Assembly: GCF_022808175.1 (NCBI RefSeq)
Contig: NZ_JALGBX010000010.1
Coordinates: 62,001 to 126,000 of the forward strand
DNA: 64,000 bases
Direction of reading: 5' to 3'
From: Streptomyces sp. AP-93
GTDB lineage: Bacteria; Actinomycetota; Actinomycetes; Streptomycetales; Streptomycetaceae
The notes below the pieces were generated by a model. The model ran no database searches. It had not been told where the DNA came from and saw nothing but the letters and a program-made list of their open reading frames with translations. This document shows, one piece after another, positions 1 to 7,713 of this stretch (the first letter of the stretch is position 1; the number at the start of each line of letters is the position of its first letter). Both the position numbers and the translations under genes were made by a program.

Positions 1-1563
1 GAAGTCCTCGACCTCGATCTTCCAGACGGCTTCCATGCCGAGCTCCTCGTACTCCAGGACCTCGACCTTCTTGATGCAGTCCTGGGCGAGGCGGGCCGCC
101 GGGCCGCCGATGGAGCCGAGGTAGAAGCCGCCGTGGGTGCCGCAGGCGTCGGTGACCTGCTGGGAGCGGTTGCCCTTGGCCAGCATGACCTTGGAGCCGC
201 CCGCCGCCTGGAACTGCTCGACGTAGGAGTCCATGCGGCCGGCCGTGGTCGGGCCGAAGGAGCCGGACGCGTAGCCCTCGGGCGTCTTCGCGGGGCCCGC
301 GTAGTAGACCGGGTGGTCCTTCAGGTACTGCGGCATCTCCGCGCCGGAGTCGAGGAGTTCCTTGATCTTGGCGTGCGCGATGTCGCGCGCCACGACCAGC
401 GGTCCGGTGAGGGACAGGCGGGTCTTGACCGGGTGCTGGGTGATCGTGGCGAGGATCGACTCCATCGGCTGGTTCAGGTCGATCGAGACGACGTCCGCCG
501 AGTCGTTGAGGTGCTCGTCCGTGGTTTCCGGGAGGAAGCGGGCCGGGTCGCGTTCCAGCTGCTCCAGGAAGACGCCCTCGGCGGTGATCTTCGCGGTGGC
601 CTGGCGGTCCGCGGAGCAGGAGACGGCGATCGCGATCGGGAGGGACGCGCCGTGGCGGGGGAGGCGGACGACGCGGACGTCGTGGCAGAAGTACTTGCCG
701 CCGAACTGCGCGCCGATGCCGATCTTCTGGGTGAGTTCGAAGACCTGCTGTTCGAGGTCGAGGTCGCGGAAGCCGTGGCCCAGGGGGGAGCCCTCCGTGG
801 GGAGCTCGTCCAGGTAGTGGGCCGAGGCGTACTTCGCGGTCTTGAGCGCGTGCTCCGCCGAGGTGCCGCCGACCACGATCGCCAGGTGGTACGGCGGGCA
901 GGCCGCCGTGCCGAGCGAGCGGATCTTCTCCTCCAGGAACTTCATCATGGAGGCCTCGTTGAGGACCGCCTTGGTCTCCTGGTAGAGGAACGACTTGTTG
1001 GCGGAGCCGCCGCCCTTGGCCATGAAGAGGAACTTGTACGCGCCGCCGTCGGTCGCGTACAGCTCGATCTGCGCGGGCAGGTTCGAGCCGGTGTTCTTCT
1101 CCTCCCACATGGTGACCGGGGCCATCTGCGAGTACCGCAGGTTCAGGCGGGTGTACGCGTCGTAGATGCCGCGCGACAGGGCCGCCTCGTCGTCGCCCTC
1201 GGTGAGGACGTTCTGGCCGCGCTTGCCCATCACGATCGCCGTGCCCGTGTCCTGGCACATCGGCAGGACGCCGGCCGCCGCGATGTTCGCGTTCTTCAGG
1301 AGGTCGAGGGCGACGAACTTGTCGTTCGCCGAGGCCTCGGGGTCGTCGATGATGCGGCGCAGCTGCGCGAGGTGCGCGGGGCGCAGGAAGTGCTGGATGT
1401 CGTGGATCGCCTCTTCGGCGAGCTTGCGCAGCGCCTCGGGCTCGACCTTGAGGAACGTACGGCCGTCGGCCTCGAAGGTCGAGACGCCTTCGGAGGTCAC
1501 CAGCCGGTACGGGGTGGAGTCCTCGCCCAGGGGCAGCAGGTCGGTGTACGCAAACTCTGGCAT
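1..1563 (-). CDS. Class I fumarate hydratase (3' end outside window)
   Basis: Iron-sulfur fumarase interconverting fumarate and malate in the TCA cycle. The 521 visible codons read MPEFAYTDLLPLGED at the N-terminus and end in EVEDF; family members continue only about 15 residues further, so nearly the whole enzyme is present. The segment PMCQDTGTAIVMGKRG (Cys at about 103), KGGGSANKS, AACPPYHLAIVVGGTSAE and GGKYFCHDVRVVRLPRHGAS are hallmark motifs; three conserved cysteines are expected to hold the 4Fe-4S cluster. An ATG 12 bases upstream (1575) is an alternative start; the chosen ATG is about 12 bases from GAGGGA and matches the usual MPEF start of Streptomyces homologues (recalled). Transcribed away from the DUF1707 gene. 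Confidence 0.96.
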   Translation of the reverse strand, partial: MPEFAYTDLLPLGEDSTPYRLVTSEGVSTFEADGRTFLKVEPEALRKLAEEAIHDIQHFLRPAHLAQLRRIIDDPEASANDKFVALDLLKNANIAAAGVLPMCQDTGTAIVMGKRGQNVLTEGDDEAALSRGIYDAYTRLNLRYSQMAPVTMWEEKNTGSNLPAQIELYATDGGAYKFLFMAKGGGSANKSFLYQETKAVLNEASMMKFLEEKIRSLGTAACPPYHLAIVVGGTSAEHALKTAKYASAHYLDELPTEGSPLGHGFRDLDLEQQVFELTQKIGIGAQFGGKYFCHDVRVVRLPRHGASLPIAIAVSCSADRQATAKITAEGVFLEQLERDPARFLPETTDEHLNDSADVVSIDLNQPMESILATITQHPVKTRLSLTGPLVVARDIAHAKIKELLDSGAEMPQYLKDHPVYYAGPAKTPEGYASGSFGPTTAGRMDSYVEQFQAAGGSKVMLAKGNRSQQVTDACGTHGGFYLGSIGGPAARLAQDCIKKVEVLEYEELGMEAVWKIEVEDF

Positions 1564-1701
1564 GACGGCAGTCATTCCCTCACTCGGCAGACGGCGCTGA
1601 CGACCGTTTGGCAGCGCGGTATCCAGCGTAGGACCTCTTCCGGTGGCTTTTGTTGTGAGGTAAGGCTCACTGGCCAGTATCGCGATCTATCGTGTCTCGC
1701 T

Positions 1702-2430
1702 ATGCTGGGGCGCGTGGACCTGGAAAAGCAGCCCTCATCCGCGCCGGCCCCCGTGTCGGCCCCCGCTCCCGCGCCGGCCCCCGCTCCCGCGCCGGCCCCC
1801 GCGCCCGTCACCGGGCTGCGCGCCTCCGACGCGGACCGGGACCGGATCGCGCAGATCCTCGCCGACGCCGTCGCCGAGGGCCGGCTGACCGCCGAGGAGC
1901 ACTCGGAGCGGCTCGACTCGCTGTACGCGCTGAAGACGGTCGCCGAGCTGGACGTGCTCGTACGGGACCTGCCCGCGCCCGGCGCCGGCAGCCGGCAGGA
2001 GCCCGCGTACGCGGGAGCGCCGGCGGGCGCGCCCGTCGAGACGGTCGTGGCCGTGTGCAGCAGCTCCTCCCGCAAGGGGCGCTGGCGGCCGGGCGCGCAC
2101 ACCCGCGCGGTCTCCGTCATGGGCGACATCAGCATCGACCTGACCCAGGCGGTCTTCGAGCAGCAGGTCACCGAGATCAGCGTGACCAGCATCCTCGGCA
2201 ACGTCGAGATCCTGGTCCCGGAGAACGTCACCCTGCGCGGCTACGGCAGCGGGGTCCTCGGCAACTTCGAGGTGCACGGCGAGGCGCGCGGCGAGACCGA
2301 TCCGCAGGCGCCCGTCGTGATCGTCCGGGGCTTCGCGCTGCTGGGCAACATCGAGGCCCGCCCCAAGCTCGGCGCCCGCCTGGTGGACCTGGCGAACAGG
2401 CTCCGCAAGGGCTGGGAGGGCACCCGATGA
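1702..2430 (+). CDS. DUF1707 (SHOCT-like) domain protein with Pro/Ala linker
   Basis: Cytosolic protein of unknown function. After a short leader (MLGRVDLEKQ) comes a PAPAPA-type linker encoded by an 18-bp repeat (about 1741-1800). A DUF1707 domain follows, starting LRASDADRDRIAQILADAVA and including RLTAEEHSERLDSLYALKT, typical of short SHOCT-like modules. The C-terminal part (VSVMGDISIDLTQ, SILGNVEILVPENVTLRG, FALLGNIEARPK) repeats a GD/GN-beta pattern like the cell-wall-active LiaF C-terminal domain. GTG at 1714 is an alternative start with GGGG just before it. Divergent from fumarase with a 125-base gap. Long upstream open frame in the same phase is antisense to fumarase and was not used. 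Confidence 0.85.
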   Translation: MLGRVDLEKQPSSAPAPVSAPAPAPAPAPAPAPAPVTGLRASDADRDRIAQILADAVAEGRLTAEEHSERLDSLYALKTVAELDVLVRDLPAPGAGSRQEPAYAGAPAGAPVETVVAVCSSSSRKGRWRPGAHTRAVSVMGDISIDLTQAVFEQQVTEISVTSILGNVEILVPENVTLRGYGSGVLGNFEVHGEARGETDPQAPVVIVRGFALLGNIEARPKLGARLVDLANRLRKGWEGTR

Positions 2431-2522
2431 GCCCGACGCGCGGACAGACGTGCGGACAGACGCGCGGACAACTGCCGCTGAAATAAGCCCCTTTGGCCGG
2501 TAGGCGCCCGTAGGGTCGGCCC

Positions 2523-2942
2523 ATGGCCGTATCCGAGTGGGACCTTCTTGACCAGGCGTACGCAGCGCTGCGCTCCGTCGCCCTCGCCCTACCGGCCGAC
2601 GCCCTGAGCGCGCCGACGCCGTGCGACCAGTGGAATGTCGGCCAAGTGCTCCAGCACGCGGCCGGCGACCAACTCGCCTACCCGGGCCGCCTCACCGGCG
2701 GGCCGGGACCGGCCGAGGACCCCTTCGCGCCCACCGGCACCCTGGCCGCCGGCCCTGCGGAGCTGCTGGAGCCCGCCCTCGCCGCGGCCCTGAGCCCGGC
2801 CGCCCGGGCGCTGGCCGAGCCGCTGCGCGGGTTCGCGTACGGCCCGGCGTTCGTCCCCGCGCCCGATCCGGACGCCGATCCGGCCGGTGCGCTGCTCGCC
2901 TTCCTGGGCCGCCGCCCCGACTGGACGCCGTCCGTCGCGTGA
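2523..2942 (+). CDS. Shortened TIGR03086 / maleylpyruvate-isomerase-like family protein
   Basis: 139 residues. The N-terminus (LLDQAYAALRSVALALPAD, TPCDQWNVGQVLQHAAGDQ) matches the start of the DinB-like mycothiol-dependent/TIGR03086 family, and the end (ALLAFLGRRPDWTP) matches the family's closing motif. Family members are usually about 190 residues and carry a central V-H-x-W-D helix; that motif is absent here, and the text passes directly from PAELLEPALAAA to LSPAARALAEPLRGFAYGP. The simplest reading is an in-frame internal deletion of about 50 codons. Part of the metal-binding site is therefore probably missing and activity is doubtful. ATG start; little Shine-Dalgarno match. Confidence 0.7.
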   Translation: MAVSEWDLLDQAYAALRSVALALPADALSAPTPCDQWNVGQVLQHAAGDQLAYPGRLTGGPGPAEDPFAPTGTLAAGPAELLEPALAAALSPAARALAEPLRGFAYGPAFVPAPDPDADPAGALLAFLGRRPDWTPSVA

Positions 2943-3113
2943 CGTCCGGGTGACGGGGGCGGGGCCGGGCGGGGTCGCGCGGGGCCGGGCCGCGCGGGGG
3001 CACGTTTCGGTCGAACCGGCCGGATCGGCGGCACGCGGTGCATAGGGGGGCGCACAGCGGGTAGGGACAGGTGCGTCGCCTCTCGCTCGCGTATACGTCG
3101 TCAGGAGTAGACC

Positions 3114-3488
3114 GTGCCGCATCCGCCGCGCCAGTCCCTGCAGGTAGCCGCCGTCCAGAGTCTTCAGGGGCGCCCGGCGGCGGTCGTGCCGAAGCCGCGG
3201 GTGCCGGCCAGGGAAGAGGACGGCCCATGGCACGCGGACGCGGTGTGCCGGCGTGACGAGGCCGGCCTGTTCTTCGCCCCCTCCAAGGAGCCCACCGCCG
3301 CCCGGCTGTCCCGTGAGGACGCCGCCAAGCGGGTCTGTGCCCGCTGCCCCGTGATGGTCGCCTGCCGGGAGCACGCGCTGATCCAGCCCGAGCCCTACGG
3401 AGTCTGGGGCGGGCTGACGGCCGCGGAGCGCCGGGTGGTGCTGGCCCGCCGGCGGCGCCGGGCGGTGGAGCTGCGCGAAGCCTCGTAG
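3114..3488 (+). CDS. wblI: WhiB-like iron-sulfur transcription factor (WblI type)
   Basis: 124-residue Wbl protein: four cysteines in the Wbl pattern (AVCRRDE, then CARCPVMVAC) for a redox-sensitive 4Fe-4S cluster, followed by the G-V-W-G-G turn and the basic tail RRVVLARRRRRAVEL for DNA contact or sigma-factor partnership. Unusual relative to short Wbl proteins is an N-terminal extension of about 40 residues before the first cysteine. GTG start at 3114 is preceded by AGGAG with 6-base spacing. Position between a DUF1707 gene and glpX equals that of wblI (SCO5046) in S. coelicolor (recalled), which is the basis for the symbol; the family assignment itself is secure. Confidence 0.88.
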   Translation: MPHPPRQSLQVAAVQSLQGRPAAVVPKPRVPAREEDGPWHADAVCRRDEAGLFFAPSKEPTAARLSREDAAKRVCARCPVMVACREHALIQPEPYGVWGGLTAAERRVVLARRRRRAVELREAS

Positions 3489-3521
3489 GCGACGCCGAGC
3501 TCCGTGGCGCGCGGTCCCGGA

Positions 3522-3578
3522 GCCGAGGCCATGAGGACATGCCGAGGCCATGAGGACATGCCGAGGTCATGAGGGCAT
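3522..3578. repeat. Three tandem 19-bp repeats
   Basis: GCCGAGGCCATGAGGACAT occurs at 3522-3540 and 3541-3559 identically, and at 3560-3578 with two substitutions. The array ends three bases before the hairpin between wblI and glpX. Confidence 0.95.
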
Positions 3579-3580
3579 AC

Positions 3581-3619
3581 GGAAGGGGCGCCCCCGCCGC
3601 ACGCGGGAGCGCCCTTCCG
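3581..3619. terminator. Bidirectional hairpin between convergent wblI and glpX
   Basis: Arms GGAAGGGGCGCCCCCGC and GCGGGAGCGCCCTTCC pair with one bulge and one mismatch around a CGCA loop. It lies between the 3' ends of two convergent genes, so it can stop both. Confidence 0.75.
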
Positions 3620-3646
3620 TGATGCTGCCGTGCCGTCGCCCGTGGC

Positions 3647-4678
3647 CTACTTGGCGCGGTCGAAGTCGATCGCGCTGTACGCGCGGAGCTTCGAGAGGCG
3701 GTGGGTCGAGTCGATCTGCCGGATCGTGCCCGACTTCGAGCGCATGACCAGCGAGGAGGTCGTCGCGGTCTCCGAGCGGTAGTGGACGCCGCGCAGCAGC
3801 TCGCCGTCGGTGATGCCGGTGGCGACGAAGAACACGTTGTCGCCGGAGACCAGGTCGTCCGTGAACAGGACGCGGTCCAGGTCGTGGCCCGCGTCGATGG
3901 CCTTCTGGCGCTCGGCCTCGTCCTTGGGCCACAGCTTGCCCTGGATGGTGCCGCCCATGCACTTGATCGCGCAGGCCGAGATGATGCCCTCGGGGGTGCC
4001 GCCGATGCCGAGCAGCAGGTCGATGCCGCTGTCCTCCGTGACGGCCAGGACCGAGCCGGCGACGTCGCCGTCGGAGATGAACTTGATGCGCGCGCCGGTC
4101 TCGCGGATCTCCTTGACGATGCCCTCGTGGCGGGGGCGGTCGAGGATGATCACCGTGACGTCCTCCACGGCCATGTTCTTGGCCTTGGCGACGCGGCGGA
4201 TGTTGACGGAGACCGGGGCGTTGATGTCGACGAAGTCGGCGGCCTCGGGACCGGTGACCAGCTTCTCCATGTAGAACACCGCGGACGGGTCGAACATGGT
4301 GCCGCGGTCGGCGGCCGCCAGAACGGCGATGGCGTTCGGCATGCCCTTGGCGTTCAGGGTGGTGCCGTCGATGGGGTCCACGGCGATGTCGACCTCGGCA
4401 CCGGTGCCGTCGCCGACCCGCTCGCCGTTGAAGAGCATCGGGGCTTCGTCCTTCTCGCCCTCGCCGATGACGACGACGCCGTTCATCGAGACGGTGGAGA
4501 TCAGGGTCCGCATCGCGTTGACGGCTGCGCCGTCGGCGCCGAGCTTGTCGCCGCGCCCGACCCAGCGGCCGGCGGCCATGGCGGCGGCCTCGGTGACCCG
4601 TACGAGTTCCAGGGCGAGGTTGCGGTCGGGTGCCTCCGGAGAGACTTCGAGCTGGGGCGGCAGGTTGTGCTCGGTCAT
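3647..4678 (-). CDS. glpX: Class II fructose-1,6-bisphosphatase GlpX
   Basis: 343 residues, the normal length. Hydrolyses fructose 1,6-bisphosphate to fructose 6-phosphate in gluconeogenesis. Metal and substrate motifs seen: GDKLGADGAAVNAMR (about 42-57), VVIGEGEKDEAPML (about 69-82), DIAVDPIDGTTL with D101/D104 (lithium-sensitive phosphatase motif), GGTPEG and CMGGTIQGKL. ATG at 4678 has AGAAAGG about 8 bases upstream. Convergent with wblI. The WblI-GlpX pairing and order follow the S. coelicolor arrangement. Confidence 0.97.
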   Translation of the reverse strand: MTEHNLPPQLEVSPEAPDRNLALELVRVTEAAAMAAGRWVGRGDKLGADGAAVNAMRTLISTVSMNGVVVIGEGEKDEAPMLFNGERVGDGTGAEVDIAVDPIDGTTLNAKGMPNAIAVLAAADRGTMFDPSAVFYMEKLVTGPEAADFVDINAPVSVNIRRVAKAKNMAVEDVTVIILDRPRHEGIVKEIRETGARIKFISDGDVAGSVLAVTEDSGIDLLLGIGGTPEGIISACAIKCMGGTIQGKLWPKDEAERQKAIDAGHDLDRVLFTDDLVSGDNVFFVATGITDGELLRGVHYRSETATTSSLVMRSKSGTIRQIDSTHRLSKLRAYSAIDFDRAK

Positions 4679-4880
4679 CGGAGCGCACCTTTCTGTACGG
4701 CGACGGCCGGGAGTGAGGGTCCCTGGACTCTATCGGTACGTCGACATATTGAGCAGACCGGGTCACGTATGAGCGCCATATCGGTCAGGTGATTGTCCTG
4801 AGCGGACATCTTGCGCTGCCCGTGGCGCGCCACCCCGACCCCGGCGGTGATCGCCCCGGGCCATGCGGGACGATGGTGTC

Positions 4881-5408
4881 GTGGCAGGTATGAAGGGCAA
4901 GCAGACGGTCGTGGACATGGTCCGGTCGCTGGCGGTGATCGGCCTCGTGGTCGGGGGGATCTATTTGGTCATCCCACATGACGAGAAGGCCGATCCGACG
5001 AAGGTGGTCGACTACCGCGTCGAAAGCCTCACGGCCCGGCGCGCGGCGCCGTACCCCGTGGCGGTGCCCGTCGGGCTGCCGCCGCAGTGGCGGGCGACCT
5101 CGGTCGGGTTCGCGCGCAAGGACGCCAGTGCCTGGCACCTGGGCTTCCTGGACCCGGGGCAGCAGTACGTGGCGGTGGAGCAGTCCGCGGACGCCACGGA
5201 CAGGTACATCGGGAAGGTCACCCGCAAGGCGCAGGCCACCGGGGAGACCCAGCAGGTCGGTGACCAGGTCTGGGAGCGCTGGGACGGCGAGAAGTACGAC
5301 GCCCTGGTGCGCCGGGACCAGGGCTACGTCACGGTGGTGACCGGGACGGCCTCCTTCGAGCAGCTCGGCGCGATGGCCGCGGCGCTGGAGTTCAAGCAGG
5401 GCTCTTAG
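4881..5408 (+). CDS. DUF4245 family membrane-anchored protein
   Basis: About 175 residues. A single N-terminal hydrophobic segment (SLAVIGLVVGGIYLVIP) anchors an extracytoplasmic domain with the DUF4245 pattern: PYPVAVPVGLPPQWRATS, WHLGFLDPGQQYVAVEQS and a late GYVTVVTGTASFEQL. Function unknown in the family. GTG at 4881 (VAGMKGKQ) is preferred because Streptomyces homologues begin there (recalled). The in-frame ATG at 4863 is an alternative; GATGGT just before the GTG could instead be a -10 region of a leaderless transcript. Divergent from glpX. Confidence 0.85.
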   Translation: MAGMKGKQTVVDMVRSLAVIGLVVGGIYLVIPHDEKADPTKVVDYRVESLTARRAAPYPVAVPVGLPPQWRATSVGFARKDASAWHLGFLDPGQQYVAVEQSADATDRYIGKVTRKAQATGETQQVGDQVWERWDGEKYDALVRRDQGYVTVVTGTASFEQLGAMAAALEFKQGS

Positions 5409-5422
5409 AGCGCTGGATTACG

Positions 5423-5468
5423 CGAAAAGGCCGCCCTCCCCGGGGTTCCGGGGAGGGCGGCCTTTTCG
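5423..5468. terminator. Strong bidirectional terminator
   Basis: Perfect 21-bp stem with a GGTT loop: left arm 5423-5443 begins CGAAAAGGCCGCCC, right arm 5448-5468 ends GGCCTTTTCG. The A-rich and T-rich outer edges give a U-tract in both directions, serving the convergent DUF4245 and nitroreductase genes. Confidence 0.95.
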
Positions 5469-5490
5469 TTCACTGCCTGCGGGGCTGGGC

Positions 5491-6081
5491 TCAGACGGTC
5501 GTGATGACCTGGTCGAGCTCCAGGCGCGGGGAGCGCGGGAACCAGGCGTCCTCGCCCGGCTTGCCGATGTTGACGACCATCAGCGGGGCGTGGTCGTCGT
5601 CCAGGAACTCCTTCTGGATGCCCGCGTGGTCCATGCCGTTCATCGGACCGGCGGCCAGGCCGGCGGCGCGGACGCCGACGATGAAGTAGGCGGCCTGCAG
5701 GGTGGCGTTGAGCTTGGCGGACTGCTCGCGGACCGGGCGCTCGGAGAAGAAGGCGTCCTTGGCCTGCGGGAAGTGCGGGAGCAGCTGCGGGAGCTCCTCG
5801 TGGAACTCGATGTCCGCGGACAGGATCGCGACCAGCGGGGCGGTGGCGGTCTTGGCCTGGTTGCCCTCGGCCATGTGCTTCACGAGGCGCTCGCGGGCCT
5901 CGGGGGAGCGGACCAGGGTGATGCGCAGCGGCGACTGGTTGAAGGCGGTCGGCGCGTACTTCACCAGGTCGTAGATCGCCTGGACCTGCTCCTCGGTCAC
6001 CGGCTCGTCGGAGAACGTGTTGGCGGTGCGCGCCTCACGGAAGAGGAGGTCCTGGGCGGCGGCGTCGAGAACGAGAGACAT
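5491..6081 (-). CDS. Nitroreductase family protein (RutE/HadB-like)
   Basis: 196 residues, FMN-dependent nitroreductase fold. N-terminus FREARTANTFSDEPVTEEQVQAIYDLVKYAPTAFNQSPLR carries the FMN phosphate-binding arginines and the YAPTAFNQSPLR signature of the malonic-semialdehyde reductase (RutE) branch; AAYFIVGVRAAGLAAGPMNGMD forms the C-terminal FMN-contact region. Likely a cytosolic NAD(P)H oxidoreductase of small carbonyl or nitro compounds; no rut genes are nearby, so the RutE function itself is not supported. Upstream, an AT-rich stretch (about 6130-6165) includes TTGAAT and TAGTCT with 18-base spacing and a small palindrome TGAAAATTCA, a plausible promoter/operator. Confidence 0.9.
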   Translation of the reverse strand: MSLVLDAAAQDLLFREARTANTFSDEPVTEEQVQAIYDLVKYAPTAFNQSPLRITLVRSPEARERLVKHMAEGNQAKTATAPLVAILSADIEFHEELPQLLPHFPQAKDAFFSERPVREQSAKLNATLQAAYFIVGVRAAGLAAGPMNGMDHAGIQKEFLDDDHAPLMVVNIGKPGEDAWFPRSPRLELDQVITTV

Positions 6082-6179
6082 CGGAAAGCCTTCTTCTGTA
6101 CGGGACTGCGAAGCGATGTCCAGAGACTACGACGAAAGTAGGTGAAAATTCAACTAAATATCTCCGGGGGTGACCGGGA

Positions 6180-6407
6180 TCACTCCCCGCCGGCCCCCTC
6201 CGCCGCCTCGCGCGCCGCCAGCGCCGAGTCCAGCCGGGCGCGGGCCCCCTCCAGCCAGTGGCGGCACACCTTCGCGAGCTCCTCGCCGCGCTCCCAGAGC
6301 GCGAGGGAGTCCTCCAGCGAGGTGCCGCCGGCCTCCAGCTTGCGGACGACCTCGATCAGCTCGTCCCGGGCCTGCTCGTACCCCAGCGCCGTATCGCTCT
6401 CGGACAT
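6180..6407 (-). CDS. xseB: Exodeoxyribonuclease VII small subunit
   Basis: 75 residues. Regulatory small subunit of the ATP-independent single-strand exonuclease VII. The pattern YEQARDELIEVVRKLEAGGTSLEDSLALWERGEELAKVCRHWLEGA matches XseB, including the central ALWERGEEL helix. ATG at 6407 follows GGTGGGAG. Lies downstream of xseA on the same strand with a 79-base gap that contains an AT-rich patch, so xseB may have its own promoter as well as being read from xseA. Confidence 0.94.
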   Translation of the reverse strand: MSESDTALGYEQARDELIEVVRKLEAGGTSLEDSLALWERGEELAKVCRHWLEGARARLDSALAAREAAEGAGGE

Positions 6408-6486
6408 TCCCGCTCCCACCTTAACTGTGTAGTACACCGAAATTTGTTGCGGCAGTGTGAAGCCGGCTGCCGGTGAAGCGACGTGC

Positions 6487-7704
6487 CTACGAGGGTTCTT
6501 CGGCGACCCGCACCGAGAACTCCCCCTCCGCCACCCGCGCCCGCAGGACATCGCCCGCCGACACGTCCCCGGGCGAGCGCACCACGTGCCCGTCGGCCCG
6601 CTGGAGCACCGCGTACCCGCGCTCCAGCGTGGCGGCCGGGGACAGCGCCACCACGCGGGCGAGCGTGTGCGCCAGCTCCGAATCGGCCCGGTCCAGCAAG
6701 TGCCCCAGGGTCCGGCGGCCGCGCGCCAGCAGCGCGTCGACCTCCGCCTCCCGGGTCTCCACCATCCGCTGGGGATGGACGAAGACGGGCCGCGCGAGCG
6801 CGTGGGCGAGCCCCCGCTCCTCCCGGTCGAGCAGCCCGCGCACGGCGCGCAGCCCCCGGCCCTGCAGCTGGCGCACCCGCTCCAGTTCCTCGCCGACGTC
6901 CGGGACCACCTTCTTCGCGGCGTCCGTGGGCGTGGACGCCCGCAGGTCCGCGACCAGGTCCAGCAGCGGGGAGTCGGGCTCGTGCCCGATCGCCGAGACC
7001 ACGGGCGTACGGGCCGCCGCGACGGTCCGTACGACCTCCTCGTCGGAGAAGGGCAGCAGGTCCTCCACGCTGCCGCCGCCACGGGCCACGATGATCACGT
7101 CCACCTCGGGCATGGAGTCCAGCTCCTTGACCGCCTGGATCACCTGGGGCACCGCGTGCACCCCCTGGACGGCGACGTTGCGGACCTCGAAGCGGACCGC
7201 CGGCCACCTGCGCCGGGCGTTCTCCAGGACGTCGCGCTCGGCCGCCGAGGCCCGCCCCACCACCAGCCCGATCAGCTGCGGCAGGAACGGCAGCGGCTTC
7301 TTGCGGTCCAGCGCGAAGAGTCCCTCGGAGGCGAGGGACCGCTTGAGCTTCTCCAGCCGGGCGAGGAGCTCGCCGATGCCGACGGGCCGTATCTCGGTGG
7401 CCCGCAAGGACAACTGCCCGCGCGGGGCGTACCACTCGGGCTTGGCGAGCACGACCACCCGCGCGCCCTCCGACACGGAGTCCGCGACCTCGTCGAAGAC
7501 CTGCCGGAAGCAGGTCACGCTCAGGGAGATGTCGTGCGAGGGATCGCGCAGCGTCAGGAAGACCACCCCCGCCCCCGGCCGCCGCGAGAGCTGCGTGATC
7601 TGCCCTTCCACCCACACCTGGCCGAGCTTGTCGATCCAGCCCCCGATGAGCCGGGACACCTGACCGACCGGCAGCGGCGCGTCAGCCGACGAATTCAGAC
7701 CCAT
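6487..7704 (-). CDS. xseA: Exodeoxyribonuclease VII large subunit
   Basis: 405 residues. Catalytic subunit degrading single-stranded DNA in repair. N-terminal OB-fold: WIDKLGQVWVEGQITQLSRRPGAGVVFLTLRD; catalytic core with LPQLIGLVVGRASAAERDVLEN, VIIVARGGGSVEDLLPFSDEEVVR, PVVSAIGHEPDSPLLDLVADLRASTPTDAA, then long helical region (QLQGRGLRAVRGLLDRE) and the end ERGYAVLQ. In most homologues the motif reads GHExDxxL; here GHEPDSPLLD is standard. Slightly short because the helical extension seen in E. coli is reduced, as is normal in actinobacteria. Upstream neighbour is the permease, ending 9 bases away. Confidence 0.96.
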   Translation of the reverse strand: MGLNSSADAPLPVGQVSRLIGGWIDKLGQVWVEGQITQLSRRPGAGVVFLTLRDPSHDISLSVTCFRQVFDEVADSVSEGARVVVLAKPEWYAPRGQLSLRATEIRPVGIGELLARLEKLKRSLASEGLFALDRKKPLPFLPQLIGLVVGRASAAERDVLENARRRWPAVRFEVRNVAVQGVHAVPQVIQAVKELDSMPEVDVIIVARGGGSVEDLLPFSDEEVVRTVAAARTPVVSAIGHEPDSPLLDLVADLRASTPTDAAKKVVPDVGEELERVRQLQGRGLRAVRGLLDREERGLAHALARPVFVHPQRMVETREAEVDALLARGRRTLGHLLDRADSELAHTLARVVALSPAATLERGYAVLQRADGHVVRSPGDVSAGDVLRARVAEGEFSVRVAEEPS

Positions 7705-7713
7705 GCACGCAGG

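Noticed and set aside
133..1700. Long open frames opposite fumarase and fused to the DUF1707 frame
   Set aside because: Antisense to a clear enzyme; typical of high-GC DNA where the opposite strand lacks stop codons.
3522..3578. CRISPR-like repeat array
   Set aside because: Copies are directly adjacent with no spacers, and no cas genes are present.
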